From NCBI GenBank assembly GCA_951804985.1, contig OX638135.1:7282659-7346658 (forward strand): a stretch of DNA of 64,000 nt. Direction: 5' to 3'. This document shows, in pieces, positions 55,641 through 64,000 of this stretch; within the stretch, counting starts at the first letter, position 1, and every line of letters begins with the position of its first letter. Made by a program: the position numbers and the translations under genes. The DNA comes from Dryomyza anilis. Lineage: Eukaryota; Arthropoda; Insecta; Diptera; Dryomyzidae. Under the pieces are notes generated by a model. The model was given only the letters and a program-made list of their open reading frames with translations. It ran no database searches and was not told where the DNA came from.

Positions 55641-56030
55641 AAAAATATCAAAAAATTGAATTTCGCGGAGATATGTACATTCACATAAATAATTGCTTTG
55701 TATGCGGTTGTTTAAACGAATATTCATTTGCATCTACTAAATGTAGTTTGCCTGCATTGAAAATCATTTGTGGCAAACAAAAATATGAAGCGTACCAACT
55801 AATAGCTGAAGCAACTGCAATATTGATTAGGGAAACAAACTTTAAATTTATTTACAATTTTTTTATTTACATTGCTACGACAACTAAATTTAAAATGAGA
55901 CATAACCAATATAAAGTTGGCTCAACAGATAGTTGGTTGAATTGTATAAATGATCCCTGCAGAGTAAGACTAAAGTATAATATTTACTACACACAAAAAA
56001 CTGTAAACACTACCTCGAACAAATACTAAA
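55640..56030 (+). mobile_element. Element fragment related to 9345-10295
   Basis: GGGAAACAAACTTTAAATTT, TTGCTACGACAACTAAATTT and AAAATGAGACATAACCAATA match the minus strand of 9980-10190. A 118-codon frame (55673-56029) covers it but is not conserved as protein in the other copy, so I do not call a gene. Confidence 0.5.
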
Positions 56031-56870
56031 GTGTTTGCAAGCTCATTTGTAGGAAATAATCGAAGTGTTATGCACAAATGAACAGTAGGGTTTCACACAA
56101 ATAATTGTGTATTTCCTACAGTGTTTCCCACAAATCCCATTTCCCATTTGAAAATGTTATAGTGTTTGCCAAAAATACTTTTCGGCTGTTTCCGGCTGTT
56201 TCCGGCTAATATTTGTAGTGTTCGCAATTCAGTCAAAGCAAAAGGTTTTTTTTTTTTGTTGCGTCAGACACTCATTTACGCCACATGTCGAATAATGCAG
56301 AATTCCAGGGTTGATTATTCGACAAGTCTCGTAAAAGAGCGACTGCCGAAAATAAACCTTTTATTTCGACTGATATTGATGGACACTAAAAATATTGTGG
56401 AAACACTAAAACATATCGATGCATTATGTCAGGAACAGGTTTCTCATACAGAAAAAAAACATTCTTAAAATAAAAATGTGGATTGTTATAACATTGTTAG
56501 AGTAAATTGTATGTAATTGTGAGTAAATCATTAATAAATCTATTCTTGATTTAAGTATGTCACGTTGTTGGGAACATTATTTTTGTGACAAGCTGTACGA
56601 TTTTTGGTGCAAACCCTTTCTATGTAGCATTTTTTTCCGAAAATCTATTAGTATTTAGGGCAAACACTTTTAAAATAGATTGCATTTTGGGAAACACTTA
56701 GTGTTTGCTCCAAAGAAATCTCATGTATTTAGTACTTATCTTAAACACTTTCATTATTTACTGGTAACAAATGAGTGTTTGGGAGTAATAATTGAAGTGA
56801 CTTTTTTAAAGTGTTCTTGGGAAACATTTTAAATGTTTTTTAAGAAATTAGATATTGTTTTCTTCAAACA
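55975..56870. repeat. GTGTTTG/CAAACAC-rich region, probable non-autonomous DNA element
   Basis: More than ten GTGTTTG, AAACACT or GTGTTTCCCACAA motifs cluster at 55980-56240 and again at 56660-56840 in both orientations. This resembles the subterminal repeats of hAT elements. Clear termini and target duplications were not found. A 100-codon frame at 56166-56468 lacks a motif. Confidence 0.45.
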
Positions 56871-57002
56871 GTAATGTATAATGCAAATGTGTAATTGTTT
56901 ACAATATGCCATTATGTTTTACGACTAACAATAAGTATATCTGGCAGCCAATATGTATTTACCAGAAGTATAGCTTCCCACAAGTATTTTATAAACATTA
57001 CT

Positions 57003-57141
57003 TTTTATACCCTACACCTATGAGGTACAGGGTATATTAACTTTGTGCATATATTGTAACGCCCCTTAGGAGGCGTGTCCGGTATGGAAAAGTATATATA
57101 TTCTTGATCAGCATCACTACCCGAGTGCGTTTAGCCATGTC

Positions 57142-57174
<33 letters not shown>

Positions 57175-57846
57175 TGCTGTCTTGCTGCCCGAATACAGAA
57201 TAACTTGAGAAATACTGATCAGAATGCGATGAAATTTCGACTCAATATATTTTAGCCAAAAGTAGGAACTGAGTTTGAAAATGAGCCAAATCGGTGAACG
57301 GACACGCCCACCTCCCATACAAGTCACTTTTATATAACTCTTTCGGAACTAATAACTCGAAAAGTATTCAAGGTATAGTAATAAAATTTAAAACATATTG
57401 TTAGAATTCACCTAAAAATATGTGGTCCAAAAATGGGCGTGATCCGCCCACTTTTTTTTTCATTATTTCCCGGGTTTTCATAGTGGAAATTTGATCCGCA
57501 AATTATTAAAATCAAATCTATGAAATATTAGCCTTTCAAAATTTTAAATATAGGCGTGGTCCGCCCAATTATATTTCTCAATTTTTTTTTTAGTTTTTTA
57601 TACTTTATGTAAATTTTTTAATTTATGGGGATATAAGACGTAAATTTCTGATTTATGAATAATATTCTGAGGGTGGGGAGGTTCAGCATAATTAAAAATA
57701 ATAAAATTTAAGGTATACAATTAAATATTCCTCATTAATATCTCCACCAAAGGTGTAGGGTATTCCATAGTCGGGCCCGACCGACTATAAAAATCCGCCC
57801 CATGTGACCGAACTTACCCATGTGACCTAACTTTCCCAACTCGTTT
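57003..57846 (+). mobile_element. INE-1/DINE-1-like Helentron, near full length
   Basis: A close copy of 14271-15098 over its whole length: TTTTATACCCTACACCTATG start, the GATCAGCATCACTACCCGAG core, a longer GTCTGTCTGTCTGTCTGTCT microsatellite, GGCGTGGTCCGCCCA, and hairpin TAGTCGGGCCCGACCGACTA (about 57769-57789). The similarity, including long AT-rich parts, shows this subfamily was mobile relatively recently. Confidence 0.85.
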
Positions 57847-58261
57847 TAGAGTGTAGTTGAAACCCTACTAGTTTATGCATTGGCACAATGTACCAGTTAT
57901 GAGACTAGTTTCAAACCTCTACTAAGAAAAAGAGACGTAATAAAATAAAATTTATTTAAATTTGATTTAAATATTATTATAATACAAAATGTAATATTCC
58001 ATACAAAAAATATAACGTGCGTATTTATTAAACATCTGCATGAGTGCATATGTAATGCACAGTACTTCATACAGTAGTGCACAGTACTTCATTGAACACT
58101 GCATGATCGACTCATGTAATTGATAGAGAGTATAATAGAATGAACTCAAAAGAGAAAACGAATACTGCACAACATTCGTTTGCTTCAAAACAAAACACTG
58201 CAGTGCTTGAAATGTAGAAAAGTGGTTTTGTTTCTAAAATCAAAACTAAAACCATTATAAA

Positions 58262-58524
58262 AGCTCTCTCACCATTTTGAGCTGTGCGTGTTATATTTGT
58301 ACTCAAAGTGGTGGGACCTACAGTTTATTGCCGAATCCGAACGGCGGGTGAGAGCTTTTCATAGGCAATGTTTTACTCTCGTAGGTTTGCCATTTACTGA
58401 CGAGAGGTAGCGCGGTATAGAAAAATGTTTCTATGAAAAGATGTTGTTAGCCCCAGTCCAGGCTTGAACCGGGGACCTTTCGGCTCGCAGTCCAACGCAC
58501 TAACCACTGAGCTACCGCGGCTAC
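58262..58524 (-). mobile_element. tRNA-derived SINE, copy 2 (most complete)
   Basis: Minus strand from 58524: AGCCGCGGTAGCTCAGTGGT (A box at 58504-58514), TTAGTGCGTTGGACTGCGAG, CCCCGGTTCAAGCCTGG (B box at 58460-58470), then a non-tRNA body with TATACCGCGCTACCTCTCGT, CTCTCACCCGCCGTTCGG and a 3' part containing ACTTTGAGTAC..TGAGCT. The acceptor stem does not close after the B box (CCTGGACTGGGG instead of a complement to AGCCGCG), so it is not a functional tRNA gene. Copies at 27412-27603 and 61640-61737 make it a family. Confidence 0.78.
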
Positions 58525-58673
58525 CAGCTACCGGGGCTACAATTTACTTAGTTGCATTCGTTTACTTAGTTGAATATTCGCTGCACTCGGTGTGCCTTAC
58601 TACAGCGAATAGTGCAGTTCAAGCACTTTTGTTCTACTATTCAAATGTTTTGTGAGTAAATTGCAGTAATGCT

Positions 58674-59234
58674 CAAAGACTTTATATATACAAAGATAGA
58701 AACTTTGGGTGTCGGTTTAGTTTTTGGGTGCCATCAAAATTGTCACATTTCGGGTATCGGATAATTGGGTGTAATTTTTATCCGCGAGAACGGGAGAACT
58801 GAAGTGACAGCACAACAACATAATATGTCATAGAATTGCTTTAATGTTTCTAGTATTTTTTGCTGAAACATTAAAGCAAGCTTTATTTTTTATGAAAATA
58901 TCAGAACTTGTAGAATTTTGATCTTCAATTTCTGATAATCTCTGAAAAATTATTCATTTGATCATTAGTACATGTAAATTCTGTTTGTGTTTTTCACAAA
59001 CAGACATCTATGCTCTTTTTTCTTTTGTCTGTTTTGACAGACAAAAGAAAGAGATAAGCAGAAATTGAAGATCAAAATTCTACAAGTTCTGATATTTTCA
59101 TAAAAAATAAAGCTTGCTTTAATGTTTCATCAAAAATACTAGAAACATTAAAGCAATTCTATGACATATTTTGATGGCACCCAAAAACTACACCGGCACC
59201 CAAAGTTTCTATCTTAGTATATATAAAGTCTTTG
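58674..59234. mobile_element. hAT foldback element, 561 bp, perfect 8-bp target duplication
   Basis: The termini CAAAGACTTTATATATAC and GTATATATAAAGTCTTTG are perfect inverted repeats, and the arms pair for nearly 250 bases each (ATAGAAACTTTGGGTG, TTTTGGGTGCCATCAAAA, CATTAAAGCAAGCTTTATTT, AATTTTGATCTTCAATTTCT). GTAATGCT flanks both sides exactly (58666-58673 and 59235-59242), and the related sequence at 39440 shows the empty site. No coding sequence. It is among the youngest insertions here. Confidence 0.92.
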
Positions 59235-59467
59235 GTAATGCTTTGGCTCTCTTTTGTTTTGAACTCATTTGTAAAACGAATGATCAATGCATGCATATAT
59301 TAGTTTTTTAAGCTGTAAGTACAAGACAGTTTGTATTCGAAAAAAAAGGGAATGGCTTGAAACGCGTTTCAAGCATATTCATGCATATGTTTAGAATACA
59401 CTAAGCCTTGAGGAAAATTAATATATTTAACGAATGCGCGTGCTTTACCACATTTTGAAACAACGTG

Positions 59468-59998
59468 TGCTGTTTGTAACACCCAGAAGAAAGCATCTCC
59501 GGTATGGAAAAGTATATATTATTGATCAGCATGACCTCCTGAGTCGATTTAGCGATGTCCGTCTGTCTGTTGAAATAACGATTAGAGAAAAATTAGAAGA
59601 GCTAAATCAATGAAACTTTTAATTTAGATTATTTATATATCTACGCTGTACCATCAAGAAAGTTGGCATGATCGGACTTTTGTGACCTGCGAATAAACCA
59701 ATGTTCCAATACCTCACACAATTTACATCTACGGATGAATTTTACTTTATACGAGGTTAAGTGAACATTTTTTTGCCAAATATATGCTGAAATATATAAA
59801 AATAATGTTTTCTAGGGAACCGACGTTTGATTCTCGAAAAAAAATAGAAATTCGGTATACCTACCCATTTGTACATATGGGTATCAAATGAAAGGAAATT
59901 CTTCAGCGATTTCAAGTTTGTAAGTATTTTCAGGATTTGTAAACCCGCACACATTATCACAAATGTGTAGGATATATATATTCGGCTTAGACCGACTA
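59468..59998 (+). mobile_element. INE-1-like Helentron, 5' truncated
   Basis: GTTTGTAACACCCAGAAG, CATCTCCGGTATGGAAAAGT, GATCAGCATGACCTCCTGAG, a short GTCTGTCTGT and the hairpin TCGGCTTAGACCGACTA at the right. The middle matches 50400-50700 (minus), including TACCCATTTGTACATATGGG. The first TATACCC end is missing. Confidence 0.7.
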
Positions 59999-61330
59999 CA
60001 CAGAAAAAAAAGTTCATACTAATAGCGAAGGTAGTTTAAAATCAAATACAAAATGTGTAACAAACAGACATACAAGAAAGCAACCTAATAAAAACATTTT
60101 AATACACAAAATGATCCATTTTTTGAAAACAAATATTAAACTAAACAAGATATTTCCGCAAGTAAGCACATTTTCTTTAGAACTCAATGTAAGCTTTTCA
60201 TAAACAAAAGAATTTTAAAAATCGGATAGTTTTTGGATTTTTTACAATTTTTGAAAAATTTTTCATGAAAACAATCTCAACTTTACTGATTTTTATCTCA
60301 ATAATCATAAAGATACAAACTCCAATTTTAAAACTAAGTTCTCTCAATTTCTCTCTGTACAACATTTTTTAAATTTTTAAAATCGGTGGTTCCGAAAATA
60401 CTGAATTTCACCCGATTTAAGAGCGTTTGGCACACTGTGCGCCGTTCTTTTTAGAATTGCCAAATCCATACGAATATATAATTTCTGATGGTAAAATGGG
60501 TGCGCACAATGTAATTTACGCAGCCATTATTCCATTCAGCCCATTCAAATTTTATAAGAAAAAATCAATTAAGCTGCAGAATGCAATTTTGATAATAAGA
60601 AAAGTCTATAGTGTTTGATAGACAAAATCATTGTATTGTCATAACAGACACAAACAAAAAAAAATTATAATTTCTGCAGACGCCATGGGTCGTTCACGTC
60701 TCGTATTTCATTTCCGCACGAGCACAAAGTAATTATACAAAGTAAATTTATTTAGCTGCTGCCGCTGGTTTGTTTGGACGTATTATCGAATCGATGTGCA
60801 ATTTTCTGACTATTTAAATAATGATGATTTTGCGCAAATAGACGCACCTATGGAACACGGACATTGGTAGGAAGTGCAAACACATTATTTTAATCAGGGA
60901 TTTCAGCCATAACCGAAATTATGAAATTTTTTTAATTTTAAAATCTAAATTTAATATATACATCTCAGAAATTGTGCATTATCTAAAATCGATAGAAATT
61001 AATTCGGAATTTACCGGTTTAAGAAGGGTTAAGGTGTTCTGACATCGCTATATACTTTCAGTATCACCAGATCGGTTGACCTGATTTTCTTTGACCAGGG
61101 TTGCGAACTCCCAAATAACAAAAATGGCTAAAATTTCTTAAAAAAATATCTAAAAATAGATAAAATTTATTATTAGTACTATAAAATTCGGGTTGGGCAC
61201 TTGAAATTATTTTGTTTAAGTAATTTAATTTTTAATTGAATATAAATAATTTTATTCATGTCTAAATGTGTACATTTAAAAGTAGCACAATCAACTGAGA
61301 AAGTACATTAGTTGCTTATGGGGCAGGATT
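59999..61330. other. Unassigned DNA
   Basis: AT-rich. A short GC-richer patch at 60680-60720 (GCCATGGGTCGTTCACGTCT) has no recognisable feature, and a 63-codon frame at 60427-60618 shows no motif. Confidence 0.4.
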
Positions 61331-61332
61331 TA

Positions 61333-61416
61333 CCTAACCTTAATACAGGTGTCATGACGATTGCATGCCTGTTTTCTATGCAAGAGGACGCGGGTTCGAA
61401 TCCTGCCTGCGGCAAT
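61333..61416 (+). repeat. tRNA-like sequence (pseudo-tRNA or SINE head)
   Basis: GCGGGTTCGAATCCTGCC is a perfect T-arm/B-box, followed by CTGCGGCA that would be the 3' acceptor strand. Upstream, TGCAT..ATGCA could form an anticodon-like stem, but no 5' GCCGCAG acceptor strand or A box is seen. A degraded tRNA gene or tRNA-derived repeat is likely; a working tRNA is not. Confidence 0.45.
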
Positions 61417-61639
61417 ATTTTTGTTATTTTTTATTTATTATTACTAATATATATTATCATATAATTCATCATTATGATATTTAAACATAATATGCATGTT
61501 GCAATTTCATAATTAATTCACCATTACATACGTTTTATTGCTTGGTGAAATAAAAGTGAAAATCTTGTTTTTTTATAAATAATAATAGTAAATAGTATAA
61601 TTAATAATAGTTTGGCGCTACAGTCTTATCAGAGCTTAG

Positions 61640-61737
61640 GCCGAACTCTCTTACCACTTTGAGCTGTGCGATTATATTTGTACTCAAAGTGGTGGGACCT
61701 TGCCGACCTATTGCCGACTCCGAACAAGGGTTGCCAC
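61640..61737 (-). mobile_element. 3' fragment of the tRNA-derived SINE
   Basis: ACCACTTTGAGCTGTGCG, ATTATATTTGTACTCAAAGT and GGTGGGACCT match 58275-58320 of the SINE copy, and TTGCCGACTCCGAAC follows. The tRNA-like head is absent. Confidence 0.6.
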
Positions 61738-62360
61738 TGAAATAATTTTGCTTACCAAATTAAAAAAAAAAAGTTTTATTTTTTTATTTTAATTTTTATT
61801 GTATGAAAAAACAAAAACAATTCATTAAAGGTACATATATATGCATTTATTAGTTATTTTAGATACATCCTATCCTATTAATACAATAAATCTCATTGTT
61901 GGTTTGTTTATTTATTTGTTTGTTTGTTTCGCTTCTCCGTCTAAACGACCAATACGATTTGCTTGAAATTTTTACCACATATGTGGTATGGTCTAGAAGT
62001 TATGAGACGATATATATGTGCGGGATGGGATAAAGGGGCGTGGCAACTCCGATACAGTCTAAACAATCAAAACGATATAACTTGGCACTTACAGCAGCTA
62101 CAAACATGAAACAAAAAATTCAAAATATTTAAAAGAAAAAAAAAATCATAAAACTAAAAAAAAAAAAAATCGAACAAAAAAAAAGAAATAAAAACAAAAA
62201 CAAATCAAAAACAAAAGCAAAAACAAATTTTTCTTTTCGACATTGTTTTGGCGATTTTTTTTTTTTTGTTAAATGGTGATTTCGATCATTGCATTGTTTT
62301 TGTCGTCCAAAACAACGAATTGACAAAAAAAAAATTTCGAACATTGTTGTTTTGGTCGAT
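61738..62360. other. Unassigned low-complexity DNA
   Basis: Includes a TTTGTTTATT run, a CGCTTCTCCGTCTAAACGAC segment, long A-rich runs (62100-62225) and an inverted copy of the AACGATTTTGACCATTGCAT-like repeat from 38840-39010. No gene. Confidence 0.4.
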
Positions 62361-62363
62361 TAT

Positions 62364-62385
62364 TTTTATACCCTACACTAAGAGT
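62364..62385 (+). mobile_element. INE-1-like 5' end fragment
   Basis: TTTTTATACCCTACACTAAG followed by AGT is the start of the INE-1-like subfamily at 28074. It is cut off where the gypsy fragment begins. Confidence 0.45.
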
Positions 62386-62923
62386 ATTGTTATTGGTGTG
62401 AAGGATAAAAAACTGCAATTAAAACTTCTTGATGCTATCTAAAATCATCGAAACATGCAAAATATTTTAAGGTGCTTCGGCAAATAAAATATTACTCGAA
62501 CGGAAAGTAAACCTACTAGAAATTAAATCTGTCGTGGAGAAGCCTGAGTCTCCCTCTATGAATGTAGCTATCGTCAACCGTAGCTGTTTCAACTGCGGAC
62601 AGCCATATAATGGAAAACATCGTAGTTTCTGCCCTGCGATGAAAGTTGAATGTAACTCGTGTGGTCGGGTAGGCCATTTTCAAAAATATTGCCGTTCGAA
62701 TAAAAAGAACCATCCAAAAGAAAGATCGTATCAAACAGAAAATGCAGAGGATAAGCGTGCGGGAAATCAACTTGTACATTCAATTAACTGGGGTGACGCA
62801 GGTAATCTAATAAAATTAGAGCAGGTTGACAATGCATATACTCATAGTATAAGTTCAATAAATAAATGTATTAATTCTTGTAGTTATACTACAAGAACTC
62901 AACTAAAAAAAATGAAGATGTAA
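62386..62923 (+). pseudogene. gag: mag-like Ty3/gypsy gag: capsid end and two zinc knuckles
   Basis: At 62395 the frame reads VKDKKLQLKLLDAI, like the capsid end of mag-clade Gag, then a stop. From 62534 the nucleocapsid follows: RSCFNCGQPYNGKHRSFCP (CX2C with a long spacer) and VECNSCGRVGHFQKYCRSNK (a canonical CCHC knuckle), which bind the RNA genome. The frame runs on through NAEDKRAGNQLVHSINWG to a stop at 62921. In intact elements protease, RT and RNase H come next. Here integrase follows directly, so about 2 kb have been deleted. The fragment starts right after an INE-1-like end. Confidence 0.8.
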
Positions 62924-62924
62924 T

Positions 62925-63907
62925 AGATGGAAGAAGTCATTCCACATTCAACGAACTTCATTTTGAAAATGGGATAGTTCCTACTGATTTACAAAAATTG
63001 ATCTGCAAATGGTTGCATGCACCACATTTAGGAATCGAAAAAACACTTGCACGTGCAAGAATTCAATTTTATATGCCAGGAATTACATCTGATATTACAG
63101 AGGTTGTAAAAAATTATGTTAGATGTGAAACATTTCGGAGTAATAATCAAAAAGAACCCTTAGTTCAGGACGCGCCACCTAATTATCCGTTTCATAAAGT
63201 CTCTACTGATATATATGAGTATGGAGGACATGATTGGCTTGTTTTAATTGATGAGTATTCTGGGTTTATTTGTTCGGATAAACTTAAAGATAAAACGGCA
63301 CAGAGTGTTCGTAAATTTTTTGATAAAATCTTTTATAGCTATGGGTTTCCGACAAATGTTCGTAGAGATAATGTTCCTTTTAATTGACTTGAATTTGAAA
63401 GATATGCTAATGACAATAACATTGTGTTCACATTTTCAAGTCCAAGGTATCCACAAAGTAATGGGTTAGCCGAAAAAGCAGTTGCGATTGCTAAAAACAT
63501 TTAAAAAAGATGTTTTGAAGTAGGGAAAGTTGAACAATTTCAGTATAGAATCCTCGAATACATTACGACACCAGTTGCAAGTATGCAACTCTCGCCAGCT
63601 CAATTGTTCTTTAGAAGGCACTTAACGCGTTTGGCAGTTAGTGATGCACTTTTAATGAGAGATGCAGTAGATACACGGCAAGTACAAGAGCAAATTGAAC
63701 GCAAACGTGCTGTGCAAAAGTACTATTATGATAGGACGGCCAAACCATGTGAAGACTTGAATGTGGGTGAACGTGTAATGTTTAAGTAGAGTGGAAAGTG
63801 CCATGCCTGTAGTCCGAAATGTAAATGGTCGCTCGTATATTATTATAGATAACTTTGGAAACCATTTTCGTCGTAATCGTAGATTTATTTCAAGAACAAA
63901 TAAATGT
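62925..63907 (+). pseudogene. pol: mag-like Ty3/gypsy integrase, several stops
   Basis: LQKLICKWLHAPHLGIEKTL with YVRCETF gives a damaged zinc-binding region (one Cys lost). The core shows PFHKVSTDIYEYGGHDWLVL (first Asp), FYSYGFPTNVRRDNVPFN (second Asp), a stop at 63385, then VFTFSSPRYPQSNGLAEKAV (third Glu). After another stop, VASMQLSPAQLFFRRHL and RAVQKYYYDRTAKPC with LNVGERVMFK follow, then in another frame a RSYIIIDNFGNHFRRNRRFI C-terminus. The NGLAEKAV pattern and overall spacing fit the mag (K02A2.6-like) group. No LTR is reached before the window ends. Confidence 0.85.
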
Positions 63908-64000
63908 TAGTGAAATGCTTTATGAACAGCAACCGCAGTCTCGTAATATGCAAACTAATGATTTTAATAATGAAGATACTAGTAATCGAAACAGTAATTA
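63908..64000 (+). other. Downstream of mag-like integrase
   Basis: AT-rich sequence after the integrase end, cut by the window edge. An LTR is expected soon beyond but is not seen here. Confidence 0.4.

Larger units (their letters stand above)
58030..59392. mobile_element. TIR element (related to 38545-39600) with SINE and hAT insertions
   Basis: The termini AACATCTGCATGAGTGCATA and CATATTCATGCATATGTT are inverted and match the 38545-39600 copy. The right part (58551-58673 plus 59243-59392) aligns with 39330-39600 once the hAT element at 58674-59234 is removed. A tRNA-derived SINE lies in the left half. Confidence 0.65.

Noticed and set aside
58450..58524. Functional tRNA gene
   Set aside because: A and B boxes are good, but the acceptor stem does not close and the same head is joined to a common body in other copies, which defines a SINE.

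Overview
This window is AT-rich, intron-poor, repeat-dense eukaryotic DNA. It looks like intergenic or heterochromatic DNA of a higher (brachyceran) fly. The evidence is several INE-1/DINE-1-like Helentron copies (TATACCCTACAC ends, a TTCTTGATCAGCAT core, GTCT microsatellites, TAGTCGG..CCGACTA hairpins), many RTE-type LINE fragments, PIF/Harbinger and hAT DNA transposons, two Ty3/gypsy elements and an insect errantivirus-type env remnant. The fly assignment is an inference from these repeats; I recognise no intact host gene.

Layout. 1-5224: a composite repeat (second copy near 29.6-31.0 kb) carrying a hAT MITE and a 2,961-bp non-autonomous hAT. 5225-18142: one plus-strand RTE LINE split by a 10.8-kb hAT element. 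That hAT holds a 92-bp minisatellite, a three-exon hAT transposase gene with one frameshift and one stop, INE-1 copies and a 1.08-kb foldback element. 18143-19865: unique or degenerate DNA with a small Harbinger MITE. 19866-26000: two degenerate PIF/Harbinger systems and an imperfect 1.15-kb tandem duplication. 26543-38345: one minus-strand RTE LINE cut into four pieces by three nested TIR elements (27143-28941, 29553-31365, 32156-37596). Its reading frame can be followed across all three insertions.

38545-43878: a TIR repeat, then a decayed errantivirus-type envelope gene interrupted by a TA-flanked MITE, with no adjacent pol. 43879-50308: a minus-strand Ty3/gypsy element with both LTRs, tRNA-Leu-like PBS, gag, partial protease and RT, RNase H and integrase; its 5' end plus flank is tandemly duplicated (period 1,498 bp). 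50292-62385: INE-1 copies, small TIR elements, a tRNA-derived SINE, a perfect-TSD hAT foldback element (58674-59234) and one GC-richer stretch (54300-54790) that could be a host regulatory region. 62386-64000: a plus-strand mag-like gypsy fragment (zinc knuckles joined to integrase) running off the window.

The genes do not form a pathway; they are layers of transposons, and almost every reading frame is broken. The most informative content is the nesting order, with target-site duplications that let empty sites be rebuilt, and two local tandem duplications. I found no convincing new functional system. The best candidates for a second look are the nearly intact hAT transposase, the GC-rich island and the tRNA-derived SINE.
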